Positions 1-10,097 of a stretch of DNA of 59,989 nucleotides are shown one piece after another. This DNA comes from Nemertoderma westbladi (taxonomy: Eukaryota > Xenacoelomorpha > Nemertodermatida > Nemertodermatidae). Numbering within the stretch: the stretch's first letter is position 1; each line of letters begins with the position of its first letter. The notes under the pieces are model-generated. The model was not told the origin of the DNA and ran no database searches. It was given only the letters and a program-made list of their open reading frames with translations. The stretch is taken from assembly GCA_032718475.1 (NCBI GenBank), contig JAUCBJ010000755.1:1-59989 (forward strand), given 5' to 3'. Made by a program: the position numbers and the translations under genes.

Positions 1-1386
1 CCCAGAACTTTAGGTGACCCATCTAAATCACATGTCATGTACCAGTACACATATGGAGATCCCATCATTGTAGAGGACGTGGTTGATGACTTTGAAAGTA
101 ACGGCTTCAATCCTGATGACCTTGTTGCCAGAGGGAAAGTTAAAGAAAGAGAACTTAAGTGGTGGGGTAGATTCTTTTGGATATTGTCATGGAAAGCTAA
201 GATACTGATAACTCTGTACAATAACTTAATCAAAAGGAATATATTGAAGATAAACAGGATCATAACATATGGAAAGACAGAATCAGAAATAGATAGAGAC
301 ACTTCAGAGTTCGCAAAACTAGCAGGACAAGAAGGTAAAGAATTGTTCCTAGTTTCAGTCCATTTGGACTTGTCCAGCTGGAATGAGTTAATGAGAGCTA
401 TATTGACCAGCGAGATAGGCAGACAATTTGACAAGTTATTTGGATATAAATCGTACGCTTCGAAGTTGTTTACTTTTTTCCAGACGGCAAAAAAACTATC
501 AGCAGCTCAGTTGGCAAACTTAGCCCCAGCAGATCTATTGGGGGATGGCGAGCCAAAGAGTCTGGGAAATTGGAAATTTCATGAAGGGGGTGGACAGGGG
601 ATTCTCCAATCCATATGGACATACATCACTGTTTTAACAATAGATGCTGCTAAAGACGTACTAGATGCTCCTCTCCTTCACAACGGACAGGGAGACAACC
701 AGAGGATAATGATAAAATTTATGGTTAGTAAAAACCCGTTTTTAGCTAATGATGACAAATTACAATGTATGAAGAAAGTCGATTCATTTGTCAAAGACCT
801 TAAACTAAGATTTGCAAGAATAGGGCAAAAATTAAAACCAGAAGAAACGTTCGTTTCAACTTCCGTTTCAGTTTATGGGAAAGCAACCTTATACAAAGGC
901 GCTAAACTTAATATGCTCATGAAGAAGGTTGGTTCTATAAGAGATTATGGTGATGTTATGGAATTCTCTGCCTCCGCACTTACTGGAGCCGTCATAGCCA
1001 ATGTGGACGCTGCCACTGCCCAAACGTCTCTTGGGGTCACCCCCAGGTTCTTTTACCATTACTACATGAGAAGGATAATGGATCTGATCTCAGACAAGCA
1101 TCCAATGTTTCCTAACGGAGGATTGGTGGATTCCGTCAATCGACTAAAAAAAGTGTCATTGCAGGGAGCTTCGAAATTCTATCACTTTGACCTAAAATCT
1201 AATTTGGAATCACTAACAGTGGATGAACTCCGATGTGCTCTGAAAACAGTTGTCCCCTTCATTGGATCTTTGTATGGTATTCCAAATCAATCCTATACTT
1301 CCTCAATTATCAGGAACTTTCCGGATGCTCTTGGAACCTCAATGTACTTCCTTTTAAGCTCCTCTCAGATACCTCAGTTCCATTAA
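1..1386 (+). pseudogene. L: Endogenous negative-strand RNA virus L polymerase, RdRp region (first frame segment, open at left edge)
   Basis: This is part of the large polymerase (L) of a non-segmented negative-strand RNA virus (Mononegavirales/Jingchuvirales type), which carries out RNA synthesis and mRNA capping. The frame is already open at base 1, so roughly the first 400-500 residues of a normal L (about 2,000-2,300 aa) lie outside the window. RdRp motifs read in order: motif A DLSSWNE (nt 367-387), a motif-B-like EGGGQGILQSIWT (nt 583-621) and the motif C signature QGDNQ (nt 688-702), which is diagnostic for this virus group. The frame ends at 1386, but the L-like reading moves to another frame at about 1340-1390, so one indel has broken the gene (or the assembly). 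The virus family is not settled; a chuvirus or a rhabdo-like virus is possible. It is treated as a genomic copy because the flanks are retrotransposons and satellites. Confidence 0.88.
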
Positions 1387-4300
1387 TAAGCAAGACCATA
1401 ATCCATTTACGCGGATTGATACCAGCCATATTCAAACCCCACATGATGCCTGAAGTTCATTCAAGAATGCTCATTTTAGATCCTGAATGTATAAACTCTT
1501 GGAAAGTTAACTCGATAGAGGGCTTTGTTCAAAACGAGTCCATGAGTTATCTCAGAAGCAACAAAGATAAAGTAAAACCCTCCTTATTAATAGATGCACT
1601 AGAGTACAACCCAGACTCAACCATGCGAGATCTGGCTGATGAATTGGTCAGTTTTAAACCATGTTTTCCCCGTGCGTTGAAGTTAATAACGAATGTGGCA
1701 ATTCCAGACTTGATTTTGAAATTTATAAGAAGGATAGCCAGTTGCAAAACACTGGTAGATATAGCCAGAATGACTAGGGGAGATAATGTCTATGACAAGT
1801 TAAGAACCAGAGAATCTTATATAACAGGTATAATATTCGAATCCATAGAAAATATTCCAGATGAAGTAGAAGTAGAACATGAAGACGATCCTTCTGAATC
1901 CAGCTCTGAATTACTCCAAAGACTGAGAGCTTCTTCTTTTAGATTAGATGTTGAGGATCTATTGGGGGTAACCACTCCAGACCCACAAGAACAATTTGAT
2001 TTGTTTGAAGTTTCTGGTAATGGTTGTCCTAAATGTCCAAAAATTGAATCCCATGAGAAGTCTATGTACATATGGGGATCAGTAGCTGCAAAAGGAAAGA
2101 CTTTAAGAGATCTTGTCTCCACCAAAGGACCATATCCCCATTATTTGGGATATGTTGTACATAGCAAGACTGTCAAGGCCAAATTCGAAAAACATGAACA
2201 GTTGGAAATTATAGGAGATGTTGTGGCGGTTATGAAACTCATAGGCCCTGTGTACCCAGAAGACTCATCGGTTGGTAAATTGATTTTGGGCTTGGTCTCT
2301 CAACTAATAGAGGATGTTCCTGGATTAATGGAAGTCCTATCCAACAAGTTCGCAGGAAATCCTGTCCATCGAGTGGACGACCCTCATAATCGCAGGGGAG
2401 GTCAGAACAACCTTAACATCAACTTCACTTCCCATGTCACAACTAGCTCAAATCCAATGAGTCACTCAGCTCGAGGAGGGGAAGATTACAACATCAACTA
2501 CCCGGCTACATTCTTAATGATGACTGATGAAATTCTAGATGATTTGATAAAGAAAACAGATGATCCCGACAAGCCTTTCACTCATGACTTCCATTACCAT
2601 TATCACCCTAAGGAGAAGGCTTTGGTTCCTCTACCCACGGTTGTGACCCCAACTGACTGTGATCCCGACCAGGCTGCCAGGATAGTAAAGATTCTGGACA
2701 ACATCAAGCCTCTAACTCAGAGAAAAGTTAAAGCTACTGAATATCTCAGATCAGTGTTACCTCCGGTTCTATACAATGTAGAGATTGAATATAATGACTT
2801 AACACCCATGGACCAATGGCATTCAGTTAGTTTCACACTAGGAGTGCTAAATGGACTATGGTCAACTCAAGTACTTAGACACGGGACAGATAATTGTGCG
2901 GGAGAGGCAGGGGGAAAACTCACTATAGGAGCATCCTTCAAAATACAACCCTACTATTACTTGATCGGGTTATTAGGGACTATTGTTGTGGATCTGGAAG
3001 CATCATCTTCCAAATCCAGGTGGTCAAAGGCTTGGGAGGAATTTTCATTGGAATTAAAGGAGCACATACTTCGGAAAAGTAATTACTCTGAGTCTTCCTT
3101 TCTACTGATGTTTGAAAACCAAATAAGACGCATATCAGAAATGTTACCAAACTTTTCTCCTCCCAAGACTCCACTGATGGGGTCTAATGATGGGCACGAA
3201 ATGATACAACAGGCTCTAACAAGTATAGTATCTAGCGTTGGATCTTATTCTAAGCTTGGGAATCTGATCAATAAGCGAATCATAAGATTTAATCAAGTTC
3301 AGTTAGGAGGAGGCTTATTCTTTCTGAGATTTGGGTTCGTCTCTCTGTGCCATTGGGATCAATACAAAGACAACCAAAAATTCCTTACTTCTAGAATCTT
3401 GTCGGAAGGTTGCCCAGGATTCAACCAGAGCTCATCCACATGCATGTGGACAGAATCAGAAGTCTTAGAGCATACGTGCGCTCGAATCTTTTCAGATCCG
3501 GTGATATCTAAGGAACTGCCAATAAATGCTATAAGGGGATTCATAGGGACTGATTCTCTAATAGATTCTCTAATGTCAGATGTTACTGTGATTCCTCCGC
3601 AGTCCCAAAGTCAAGCTCATTATTCACCACCTCCATTCCCTGAACTAAATAACTTCTTGTCTACCTGCATAGATATTACGAATGAGAAAGATATAACCAC
3701 TAGAAGGAAAGACATAGGATCTAACAAAACCACAGATAACTTGGGAAGTATCAACAGATTCAAGTACGACATGGAAAACACGAGAGTTTGGGTGGATAAG
3801 TTAGTCTGTCCCACGAGCAGCTATATGAAATTTGACGACATACTGAATATGCCAGAGTTAGTTAAAGTTTGTAGATCATTTAATAGTGTAGTCGTTTCTT
3901 CCTACGGAGACGGCATGGGGGGAGTGTTCTTTTATGTAGCAGCTAGATTTCACTCCAAATTCCTCATGGGTCGCCTGTCAACTCTAGCATTGGCTCATGA
4001 TTTTCCTAGACAAATGGGTTGTGAAATTAACTTTACCGGACTTAAAATGTGTGCCGAGAGGCTCAATTGGAGAGAAATGAGAAAGTTATTGGAACTCAGT
4101 GAGAAAATGCTCCGACTTAATGGTGGAGATATAGTCAATCCCGGAGTGACAGCATCCCAGGAAGCATCGTTTGATTGTACGAGTGACTTGGAAATACTAA
4201 CTTTGGATGCTGACTTGAAAGATCTTCATTGGGGATCTTCAGGAGGATGGTTTCAGAGAGTCCTTGTGGAAGTATCAAGCATAAGAAAGTCGAAAAATTA

Positions 4301-5210
4301 CTTAGTAATAAATAAAGTTTACAAGGAAGAAGGAGAATTGTTTTTTAGATTAGTAACTAGTGTCAATGACTCATATTTCTCTAGCTCAGTCGTGTCGCAT
4401 TTAGTGAAGCCTATCTCTTCAAACGGAGGGAGCCAAGAGTATTACAATGTCACGTTGGTGCCTCTCTTGGTGTTAGACTCCTTTGTATCATGGCTAGAGG
4501 AAAACTTCAACTTTCTCCATTTACCTAGCACTGATAATATTAATAGCCTAGTCCAGCACAACATAAGAGTATCTATTCTTAGTAAGCAAAGATACATCCC
4601 ATTTCGTGAAAGAGCTAAAAGAGTCAGAGATTGGTACTCCCTGTATCTAACTCCAATTTTAGGTCATCCTGAAACCATAGCAGCACAAGGGCTGTTTTCA
4701 TTTGCAGAAGGATGGCAATTGGAAGAACTGTCGATATTGGCTGCTAAACAGGAGCCTAAAAGTATCATAAGGAAAACAGTCACCCGTCCAACTGGTCGTT
4801 CTATTATGACAGATGCCAAGGCTTTCAGATATGCATTCTTATTGCTTAAAGGGATGCTCCCCAATGCAAAAGAGGATGTCTTGGAATTTTTGATAACCAA
4901 AGTAGTGGTTGAAGGGGGATTAATCTTCTTCAAAGGAAAACAACTTGACAAGAAACCCCAAAAATATGTCCTACCTATCTTCTCGAAACCTTGTTGGAAT
5001 GAGCACTTGTCATCATCGATAATAGGTCCTGTGTCTTCCACCTTCTTCTTTCGTATTGACCCTGACAGGATTCTAGATAAGACTATGAAGCTCTCGAGAA
5101 GAGAAATAGGGGAATGTTCACCTCCTGATGGATCTACATGGGTTGTACATCCGGTGGATATTAGGGTTATCAAAGTGCCAATCCACCAAATTAGTAATGG
5201 AATATTATAA
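1387..5210 (+). pseudogene. L: Endogenous viral L polymerase, capping and methyltransferase region (second frame segment)
   Basis: This continues the L homology in another frame, which is open from 1233 and L-like from about 1340-1390. More than 1,270 codons have no stop, which is unusually intact for an endogenous viral copy. Capping (PRNTase) landmarks: YLGYVVHSKT at about nt 2139-2168, in the place of the GxxT-type motif, and a His-Arg pair in GNPVHRVDD at about nt 2355-2381, followed by the usual Arg/Gly-rich stretch. The methyltransferase has a glycine-rich SAM-binding motif GDGMGG at about nt 3906-3923, then an acidic residue in LTLDAD and a Lys in VINKVYKEEG, which would fit the K-D-K-E tetrad. 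The length and domain order (RdRp, capping, methyltransferase) match L. The frame stops at 5210, and the natural end seems to shift to another frame. Confidence 0.86.
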
Positions 5211-5328
5211 AGAAAAATCACTAACTATATCTGTCTTGCGAGATATCAAATCAACCTCCGACCAGTTAGAACAACTTAAAGGCTTGTTTATAAGATACCT
5301 ACTGGAGAATTACAATGAGACATTGTAA
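5190..5328 (+). pseudogene. L: Probable C-terminal tail of the viral L copy in a third frame
   Basis: An ORF in another frame (open from 5128) reads as a plausible charged helical C-terminus, with EKSLTISVLRDIKS and LKGLFIRYLLENY, just where the preceding L frame ends. I infer a second one-base indel at about 5160-5210. The reading ends at 5328, within about 10 bases of the antisense BEL/Pao fragment, so the natural L end may be present or just truncated. The evidence is position and composition only; there is no diagnostic motif here. Confidence 0.45.
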
Positions 5329-5333
5329 AGTAA

Positions 5334-5705
5334 AATGGTGGATAATAGGGTGTTAGTCTACTCGCAGGTAGCCCCGCCATAATCTGATTTAATCTCCTTG
5401 CCTTCACCTTCCTGCAAATGAAACACCTAGAAATAATTTGTCTACATAGAATTTGTAGATTGTTAATGTGATACGATTCACGTAATTTGATAAGCATTTG
5501 ATTGTAACTCGCATGAAATAATGCTAGGTGTGTACTGAGTATTAAATCACGAACTATGATATGTGACTTATCAATAATGATAGGGTAGGCTGAGTCATAT
5601 GAAATTGGAGCTTTACAAATGCGGCTACCAACCCGTAATAAACCATCTCCTGAAATAAATGGGCACAATTTAGAAATATTACTAGAATGTTCAATGTTGA
5701 TCTTT
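5334..5705 (-). mobile_element. BEL/Pao retrotransposon integrase zinc-finger fragment
   Basis: Minus-strand reading KLCPFISGDGLLRVGSRI, then a His-x-His-type pair (THLALFH) and CRQIISRCFICRKVKA. This is the H2C2 zinc-binding N-terminal domain of BEL/Pao integrases, ending in the LPASRLTPYYPPF that normally leads into the catalytic core. The core itself is absent, so about 370 bp has been lifted out of an element. It differs from the BEL/Pao element at 20.5-28.6 kb and is not a recent copy of it. It is antisense to, and abuts, the viral L copy at about 5329-5335, and it overlaps the start of the next + ORF at about 5700. Reading upstream on the minus strand, a stop lies just before KINIEHSSNISK. 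Confidence 0.85.
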
Positions 5706-5710
5706 TAAAA

Positions 5711-6679
5711 ATGGATCGCCATGCTCACACACAAGATTTTTTTAACTTTTTTTACTCCTTTAACATACTTGTTAACATACGCGCTAGACCTTTACCGGAC
5801 TCGTTTTATGGGATCAAAGATCACCCTTATTACGTCAATTTAACCCAATATTACATGGTAAAACCGGAAGATCCTACCCATAGTCTGAGGTTTCTACCAC
5901 TAATAAATCCTCTCGATCTTGTCGAACTCGAACAACTGCAGAAACATCTGGATCAGTTAGTTAAAGTAAACTCATTTCGAAAACCATATAATGTTTCCAG
6001 AATAGAGAAAGAAATAATACCTCCGTATAATCTTGATGGATTCATCAAAACTCGATTAGTACACTGGAATCTTGACGTGTTATTCGAGGAGGAAAGAATA
6101 CAACGATATGGAGATGTGGAAACATATACTACCCAATACTTAAAGTATAGAGATCTACCTAATGCTAGCGAATGCGCTACCTTGTGGCATCCAGTGGGAA
6201 TGACTCTCGAAAACGCCACTAAAGAGTGGAATGAGACTCTTAACGTTATCGAGATGTATGGAGTTGTCACTTACGATAACGAAGGTAGCGTTCCTGTTGG
6301 AGAACTGGGAACTACGCGAATGATACACATACGAGGACTCGCTGGTTCTACCCACGTATTTACTCGAGCGTGTTCCGATGTGATTGATTATTCTTTTGAG
6401 ACTCTTACGGAGACACAAAAGAAACTCCGACATGGACAATTCGAACTCGCGCAGCGTTACGTCACCGACACCGAGCGCAAACCAGCCATGGGTATCGATG
6501 GATCGATGTTACCCCAGCCCGTGCTCGAGATGCTGTTTAACGAAAGAATCCTTAAAATCGGCTCAGCTGTTTATGGAGACCTCCAAAACGACTTTCGGAA
6601 CATGGAAAACATTCCAATAGGGAAACGTCCAATAGAAGACACTAAAATAACCAAAGAAAGTGACGACAGTGTTCTGTGA
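5711..6679 (+). CDS. Unrecognised ORF, about 322-330 aa, next to the viral insertion
   Basis: The frame is open 5687-6679. I prefer the ATG at 5711 (context aaaaATGG, protein start MDRHAHTQDFF) because the first 20 bases overlap the BEL/Pao fragment. The protein has a fairly ordinary mixed composition, many Asn/Tyr/Glu residues, no obvious signal peptide and no zinc motif. Segments include DHPYYVNLTQYYMVKPED, ERIQRYGDVETYTTQYLKYR and TRMIHIRGLAGSTHVFTRA. The last 30 residues are polar and likely disordered. I do not recognise the family. Its position, same strand as L and just after it, makes another gene of the same virus possible, because some chuviruses place other genes after L. A host or retroelement origin is equally open. 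The uninterrupted frame among decayed sequence argues that it is young or constrained. Confidence 0.5.
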   Translation: MDRHAHTQDFFNFFYSFNILVNIRARPLPDSFYGIKDHPYYVNLTQYYMVKPEDPTHSLRFLPLINPLDLVELEQLQKHLDQLVKVNSFRKPYNVSRIEKEIIPPYNLDGFIKTRLVHWNLDVLFEEERIQRYGDVETYTTQYLKYRDLPNASECATLWHPVGMTLENATKEWNETLNVIEMYGVVTYDNEGSVPVGELGTTRMIHIRGLAGSTHVFTRACSDVIDYSFETLTETQKKLRHGQFELAQRYVTDTERKPAMGIDGSMLPQPVLEMLFNERILKIGSAVYGDLQNDFRNMENIPIGKRPIEDTKITKESDDSVL

Positions 6680-6925
6680 AACTGAACGGACACAGACGGT
6701 GAATAAGTTTGCTTCAGTCGACTATAGTCAGGATGGATTAATGATTTATCACATCCAAGCAGGAGATAACTTCCAATAAAATGTAAATGTATAATTAATA
6801 CTGTGTACCTGTTGATAAATTTCACTTATATTCGATATAGTACATGATTAAAATGTATAAATGAGTATCCATAAAATCCTTTCTTCACATATCAAACGCT
6901 AATAAGTTGACATCATGTAACAAAA

Positions 6926-7074
6926 TGACATACATCATTGCTTGCAAAGGTCACTTTTCAGCGTTAAAGACCATTGTTTATTGATGTAAACCTCCCTCGC
7001 TGCGCTCGCTCGGTACATAAATAAACTCGGGTCATAACGCTGCAAAGTGCTACTTTGCACACAATGATGTAAAT
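6926..7074. repeat. Imperfect foldback (inverted repeat), possible MITE or hairpin
   Basis: Arms at about 6926-6972 and 7026-7074 are imperfect reverse complements (for example, left cattgcttgcaaagg against the complement of the right tttgcacacaatg, and left cagcgttaaagacc against right gggtcataacgctg). The loop has a GC-rich core with a small palindrome around ctcgctgcgctcg. There is no coding content. The rest of 6680-7810 is AT-rich, and I see no gene in it. Confidence 0.5.
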
Positions 7075-7810
7075 AGTTATTAGATTTAATTAATACGGGA
7101 TAAAATTCACATTATATTTAATAGGCCTATACATAATTGTTACATTAGGGTAAGAGGCAAAACGTCTACATTTATGTCTCCAATATTTGAATTACTGGTG
7201 GGGGATGGAATTCGTAGGGGTCGTAAGATGTATTTAGGCTAGTCTATAAACTAATCCCCCACCAATGACAAAATGTTGATAATGAAGTGTATAGTACGTG
7301 AAATAGTGATAAGTTATCCTTCCTAGAGGTACCGAACGGTCATACATTATTTCTTAAAAAAGCATAAACTTTAATCGCTTGTCAGTGAGAATTTATTAAA
7401 ACCTGTTGTTATTTACAGTATTGTTATTTACAATTTAACATATTTTGTTTGCACAAGTTTCGATCTTCAAACGGCTGAGACATCCAAATAGTGGCGCAAA
7501 TTGACCATTAGTGAAAAGGTATTGTTTAATGTTTTGGGTAGAAAACACCGCCACTAATGTTTGAAATTTAAATAAATTCATTTTTTAAATCATCTAAAAA
7601 ACACATATTTTGTATTTCCGGTCACTTTGCGCCATTAACTCGAGAAATCACATCCGCGTTTTTGACTGTCGGTCATAAGTGATAATAATTATCTATAACG
7701 AAAGCCTTAAAATCGTCTAAAAACTACTTATTGTACAACTCATAATCAGAAATTACACAAAAGTGAATTGTATGCGTTATTGTAGATATATATATTTTTT
7801 AAAATATCTG

Positions 7811-8047
7811 CAGTCGGACTGGCCCCAGGGGTGGTGGAAACACGTCCGCCTCGTGGGTGTGCTTCCGGGAGGAGCCCAGAAGGACGAAAGCGGTGATGCA
7901 GATAGATCGACAGTAGACGACCCAAGAAGGAGGACTCGCGATTCTACCGATGTCACACCATGTGCATTGCCAGTACCGCGAACGGAAATACCGGAAGTCA
8001 TAGCGCGTGGCGACAGTAGAACCGAAGACTTCCTTACCATCCCGTAA
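7811..8047 (+). CDS. GC-rich ORF, possible terminal exon or degraded gene fragment
   Basis: A GC-rich island inside AT-rich DNA reads openly from SDWPQGWWKHVRLVG to EDFLTIP-stop. It begins right after tatctgcag, which could be a splice acceptor, although the preceding tract is A/T-rich rather than strongly pyrimidine-rich. The other strand is also open over this stretch, so coding direction is not certain. There is no domain I recognise. The sharp base-composition step is the main evidence that this is not background. Confidence 0.2.
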   Translation, partial: QSDWPQGWWKHVRLVGVLPGGAQKDESGDADRSTVDDPRRRTRDSTDVTPCALPVPRTEIPEVIARGDSRTEDFLTIP

Positions 8048-8199
8048 ACCAGATCGCGGGAACTGGACATGGTAAGTTTGGCTGGAAGCCATGAGAACAA
8101 TATTAGGAGTATAGGAGGACACATAACTCGATTACCCCAGATTACTTGAAATATCGGAGAAGGTTTTCGCATTATGCGCGAGTTAACTGCCCCGATTGA

Positions 8200-8219
8200 C
8201 CCCCCCCCCCCCCCCCCCC
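8200..8219. repeat. Homopolymer run of 20 C
   Basis: An uninterrupted C run directly after cccgattga. It is either a microsatellite or a sequencing/assembly weak point. The flanks 8048-8330 show no gene. Confidence 0.9.
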
Positions 8220-8330
8220 TGGGTTTAATAGGGTTAAGTCATTTTTAAGGCAGGAGCTACAATACCAGAAAATAACTCATATCAAAGATGAAGATTTGAA
8301 GTAAAAAGTTACCTATACAAAGTCAACTTA

Positions 8331-8777
8331 ATGTTAGTCAACTTAATGGCGGAAAATCTTATAATTATGATTGGTGATGATTGTGGCAGTACATCTAAAA
8401 ATGTCATTGTTTTTCCATGTGAAGATGTAATTATGGAAACACTCCATTGTGAACATAATATTGAACCATTGATTAGGCCTATAGATGAGTCATTTGGAAC
8501 ACAACACCAGCCAAGATATAAATTTCAAACAAACCAATCTGTGGCTGTCATCTGGGATGAAACCAATAATACTAAACAATGGTAAATTTGTTTTTATATT
8601 GATGAAAACGAAAATGGTTCTATTCGTGTTGATCATTTAACTCGATCAGCTGCTTCTCATGACTGTTGGCAATGGCCAAAGGTTGATGACATCCAAGATG
8701 TTATTGATCTTCAAGTATTACCAGTTGTTATAGATGGTTTCTGGAACTTAAAAAGCATAAAATTAGAAATTTCATAG
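8331..8777 (+). pseudogene. Broken ORF with a Trp-rich small-domain C-terminus
   Basis: 85 codons run to a TAA at 8583-8585, and the same frame then continues openly to 8777. The reading AVIWDETNNTKQW precedes the stop. After it come ENGSIRVDHLTR and HDCWQWPKVDDIQDV, then VVIDGFWNL. This W-x-x-x-(Y/F)-[acidic turn]-hydrophobic-WxWP pattern resembles short C-terminal modules that I associate with uncharacterised transposon-linked animal proteins; that resemblance is from memory and unverified. A single nonsense codon in otherwise continuous sense sequence suggests a recently inactivated gene fragment or a sequence error. 8778-9254 is AT-rich with no gene. Confidence 0.4.
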
Positions 8778-9254
8778 AAATTGAAAATGTTTTTAGAGAA
8801 ATCTGTTGAAATATTTCAATGCTGTTGTTTTTTTCTAAAAGAAGTTTGTAAGCCCTGATTTCAATAAAGAAGGTCCTCTAAAGCTTTCAAAAGTTTTTTT
8901 CCATTTTTCAACAACTTACTATCTATAAGCTCTGCAATACAAAGACTTCCAGGGACCAGGATATATGATCAACCAAATAAGACTCCTTCACATCTGTATT
9001 ATCAAGACTAACTAACAATTGGCCAAATTAATCGATTATACCTGCAGGGTGAAGCTGGGTTTTGAAAAAACATATTACTAAGGTTGCGTGCAATGCTTTA
9101 TTTGTGTAATATTTGTTAAATGAATTATTAATTATTAATATTAACTTTATAATCTACTATATATATCTACTTTAACTAAATAAATTATTAAAAACACTCC
9201 CACGTATTATAATCTGCGGTACTGCTACTGCTACTGCAGTACTGCGGTATAAAC

Positions 9255-10097
9255 GTGTACCTGTCTGCATGTCTGCATGTGTACTGCTACATGGCCAAAG
9301 AAAGAAACTATTATCGTTGCCTAGGTGTAACGCCGGAACTAGTGAATGAGATGTCGGATGATGAGGCTCCTGTGACAATTGGCGCACTGCGCCAACTCAC
9401 GAAAACTAGGCTACGCACGATTACGAAAGATAAACTCATTGAGATAATCTCGGGAGATGATTCTTTGCCGGCAACTCGATCCGATATAGTGGATGTACTT
9501 AAGCTTAACAATGATGTAATTATTGAAGCAGTAAAAAGGGAAATCATGTCGGATGTTGAAAAAATCGTAGATAATGCCAAGGATGACATGAGACAGGAAC
9601 TCGATGATAAACTCTCTGATATGCAAACCAAGGTACCAGTACATATTATGGCCTTTGGAGCTAAGTTCGAGGTTGGCGAGGATACGCTCAAGGTGGCAAA
9701 ATCAATTGTCTCGACTACTGGCTACACAGGAGATTGTGTTATTAGCGCACAACGTGTAGGTGCAATGGCAAATCCACCAATCCGCATCCAGATTAAGAAA
9801 AGTGAAGATGCTACCGCTATACTAAAGGTGCGAACGAAGCTCCGCGGATCGGCATTCAAGTCAGTGTACTTGAATCCGGAAAAGAGCAAGGATCGACTTC
9901 TGATGGAAGCGAACTTCAGAAAGCTCATTGGTAGGGACAATCAGGAGCAGTTGTCTATGTCTCCAAACAGTAGACTGGTGGATAAAAGGGTCGTCGGAAC
10001 CATGCGTAACCAGGGGCAACAATCAGGACCAACCGGCGATGGACGAGGAGGTGGACGCAGCTGCGGGGCCCGCGGTGGACCTAATGTTCAGAATTAG
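9255..10097 (+). CDS. LINE-A ORF1 (nucleic-acid-binding, retrotransposon)
   Basis: ORF of 280 codons; the internal methionine in VNEMSDDEAP may be the real start. Residues about 60-125 are acidic and helical and look like a coiled coil (VKREIMSDVEKIVDNAKDDM). The C-terminal third is basic, then Gly/Arg-rich (GDGRGGGRS), as expected for an RNA-binding LINE ORF1 product. It stops with TAG at 10095-10097, and the endonuclease-RT reading continues in exactly the same frame straight afterwards. No zinc knuckle is visible. The assignment rests mainly on position upstream of the endonuclease and on the basic tail. Confidence 0.7.
   Translation: MYLSACLHVYCYMAKERNYYRCLGVTPELVNEMSDDEAPVTIGALRQLTKTRLRTITKDKLIEIISGDDSLPATRSDIVDVLKLNNDVIIEAVKREIMSDVEKIVDNAKDDMRQELDDKLSDMQTKVPVHIMAFGAKFEVGEDTLKVAKSIVSTTGYTGDCVISAQRVGAMANPPIRIQIKKSEDATAILKVRTKLRGSAFKSVYLNPEKSKDRLLMEANFRKLIGRDNQEQLSMSPNSRLVDKRVVGTMRNQGQQSGPTGDGRGGGRSCGARGGPNVQN

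Noticed and set aside
4664-5221. 185-codon minus-strand ORF across the end of the viral L copy
   Set aside because: It is a shadow of the L coding frame; the + strand carries the recognisable L reading.
6985-7012. Cloning-vector or parvovirus-terminus similarity of ctcgctgcgctcg
   Set aside because: The shared stretch is only about 13 bases and self-complementary by composition; the flanks do not match what I remember of either, so chance or a hairpin loop is the simpler explanation.
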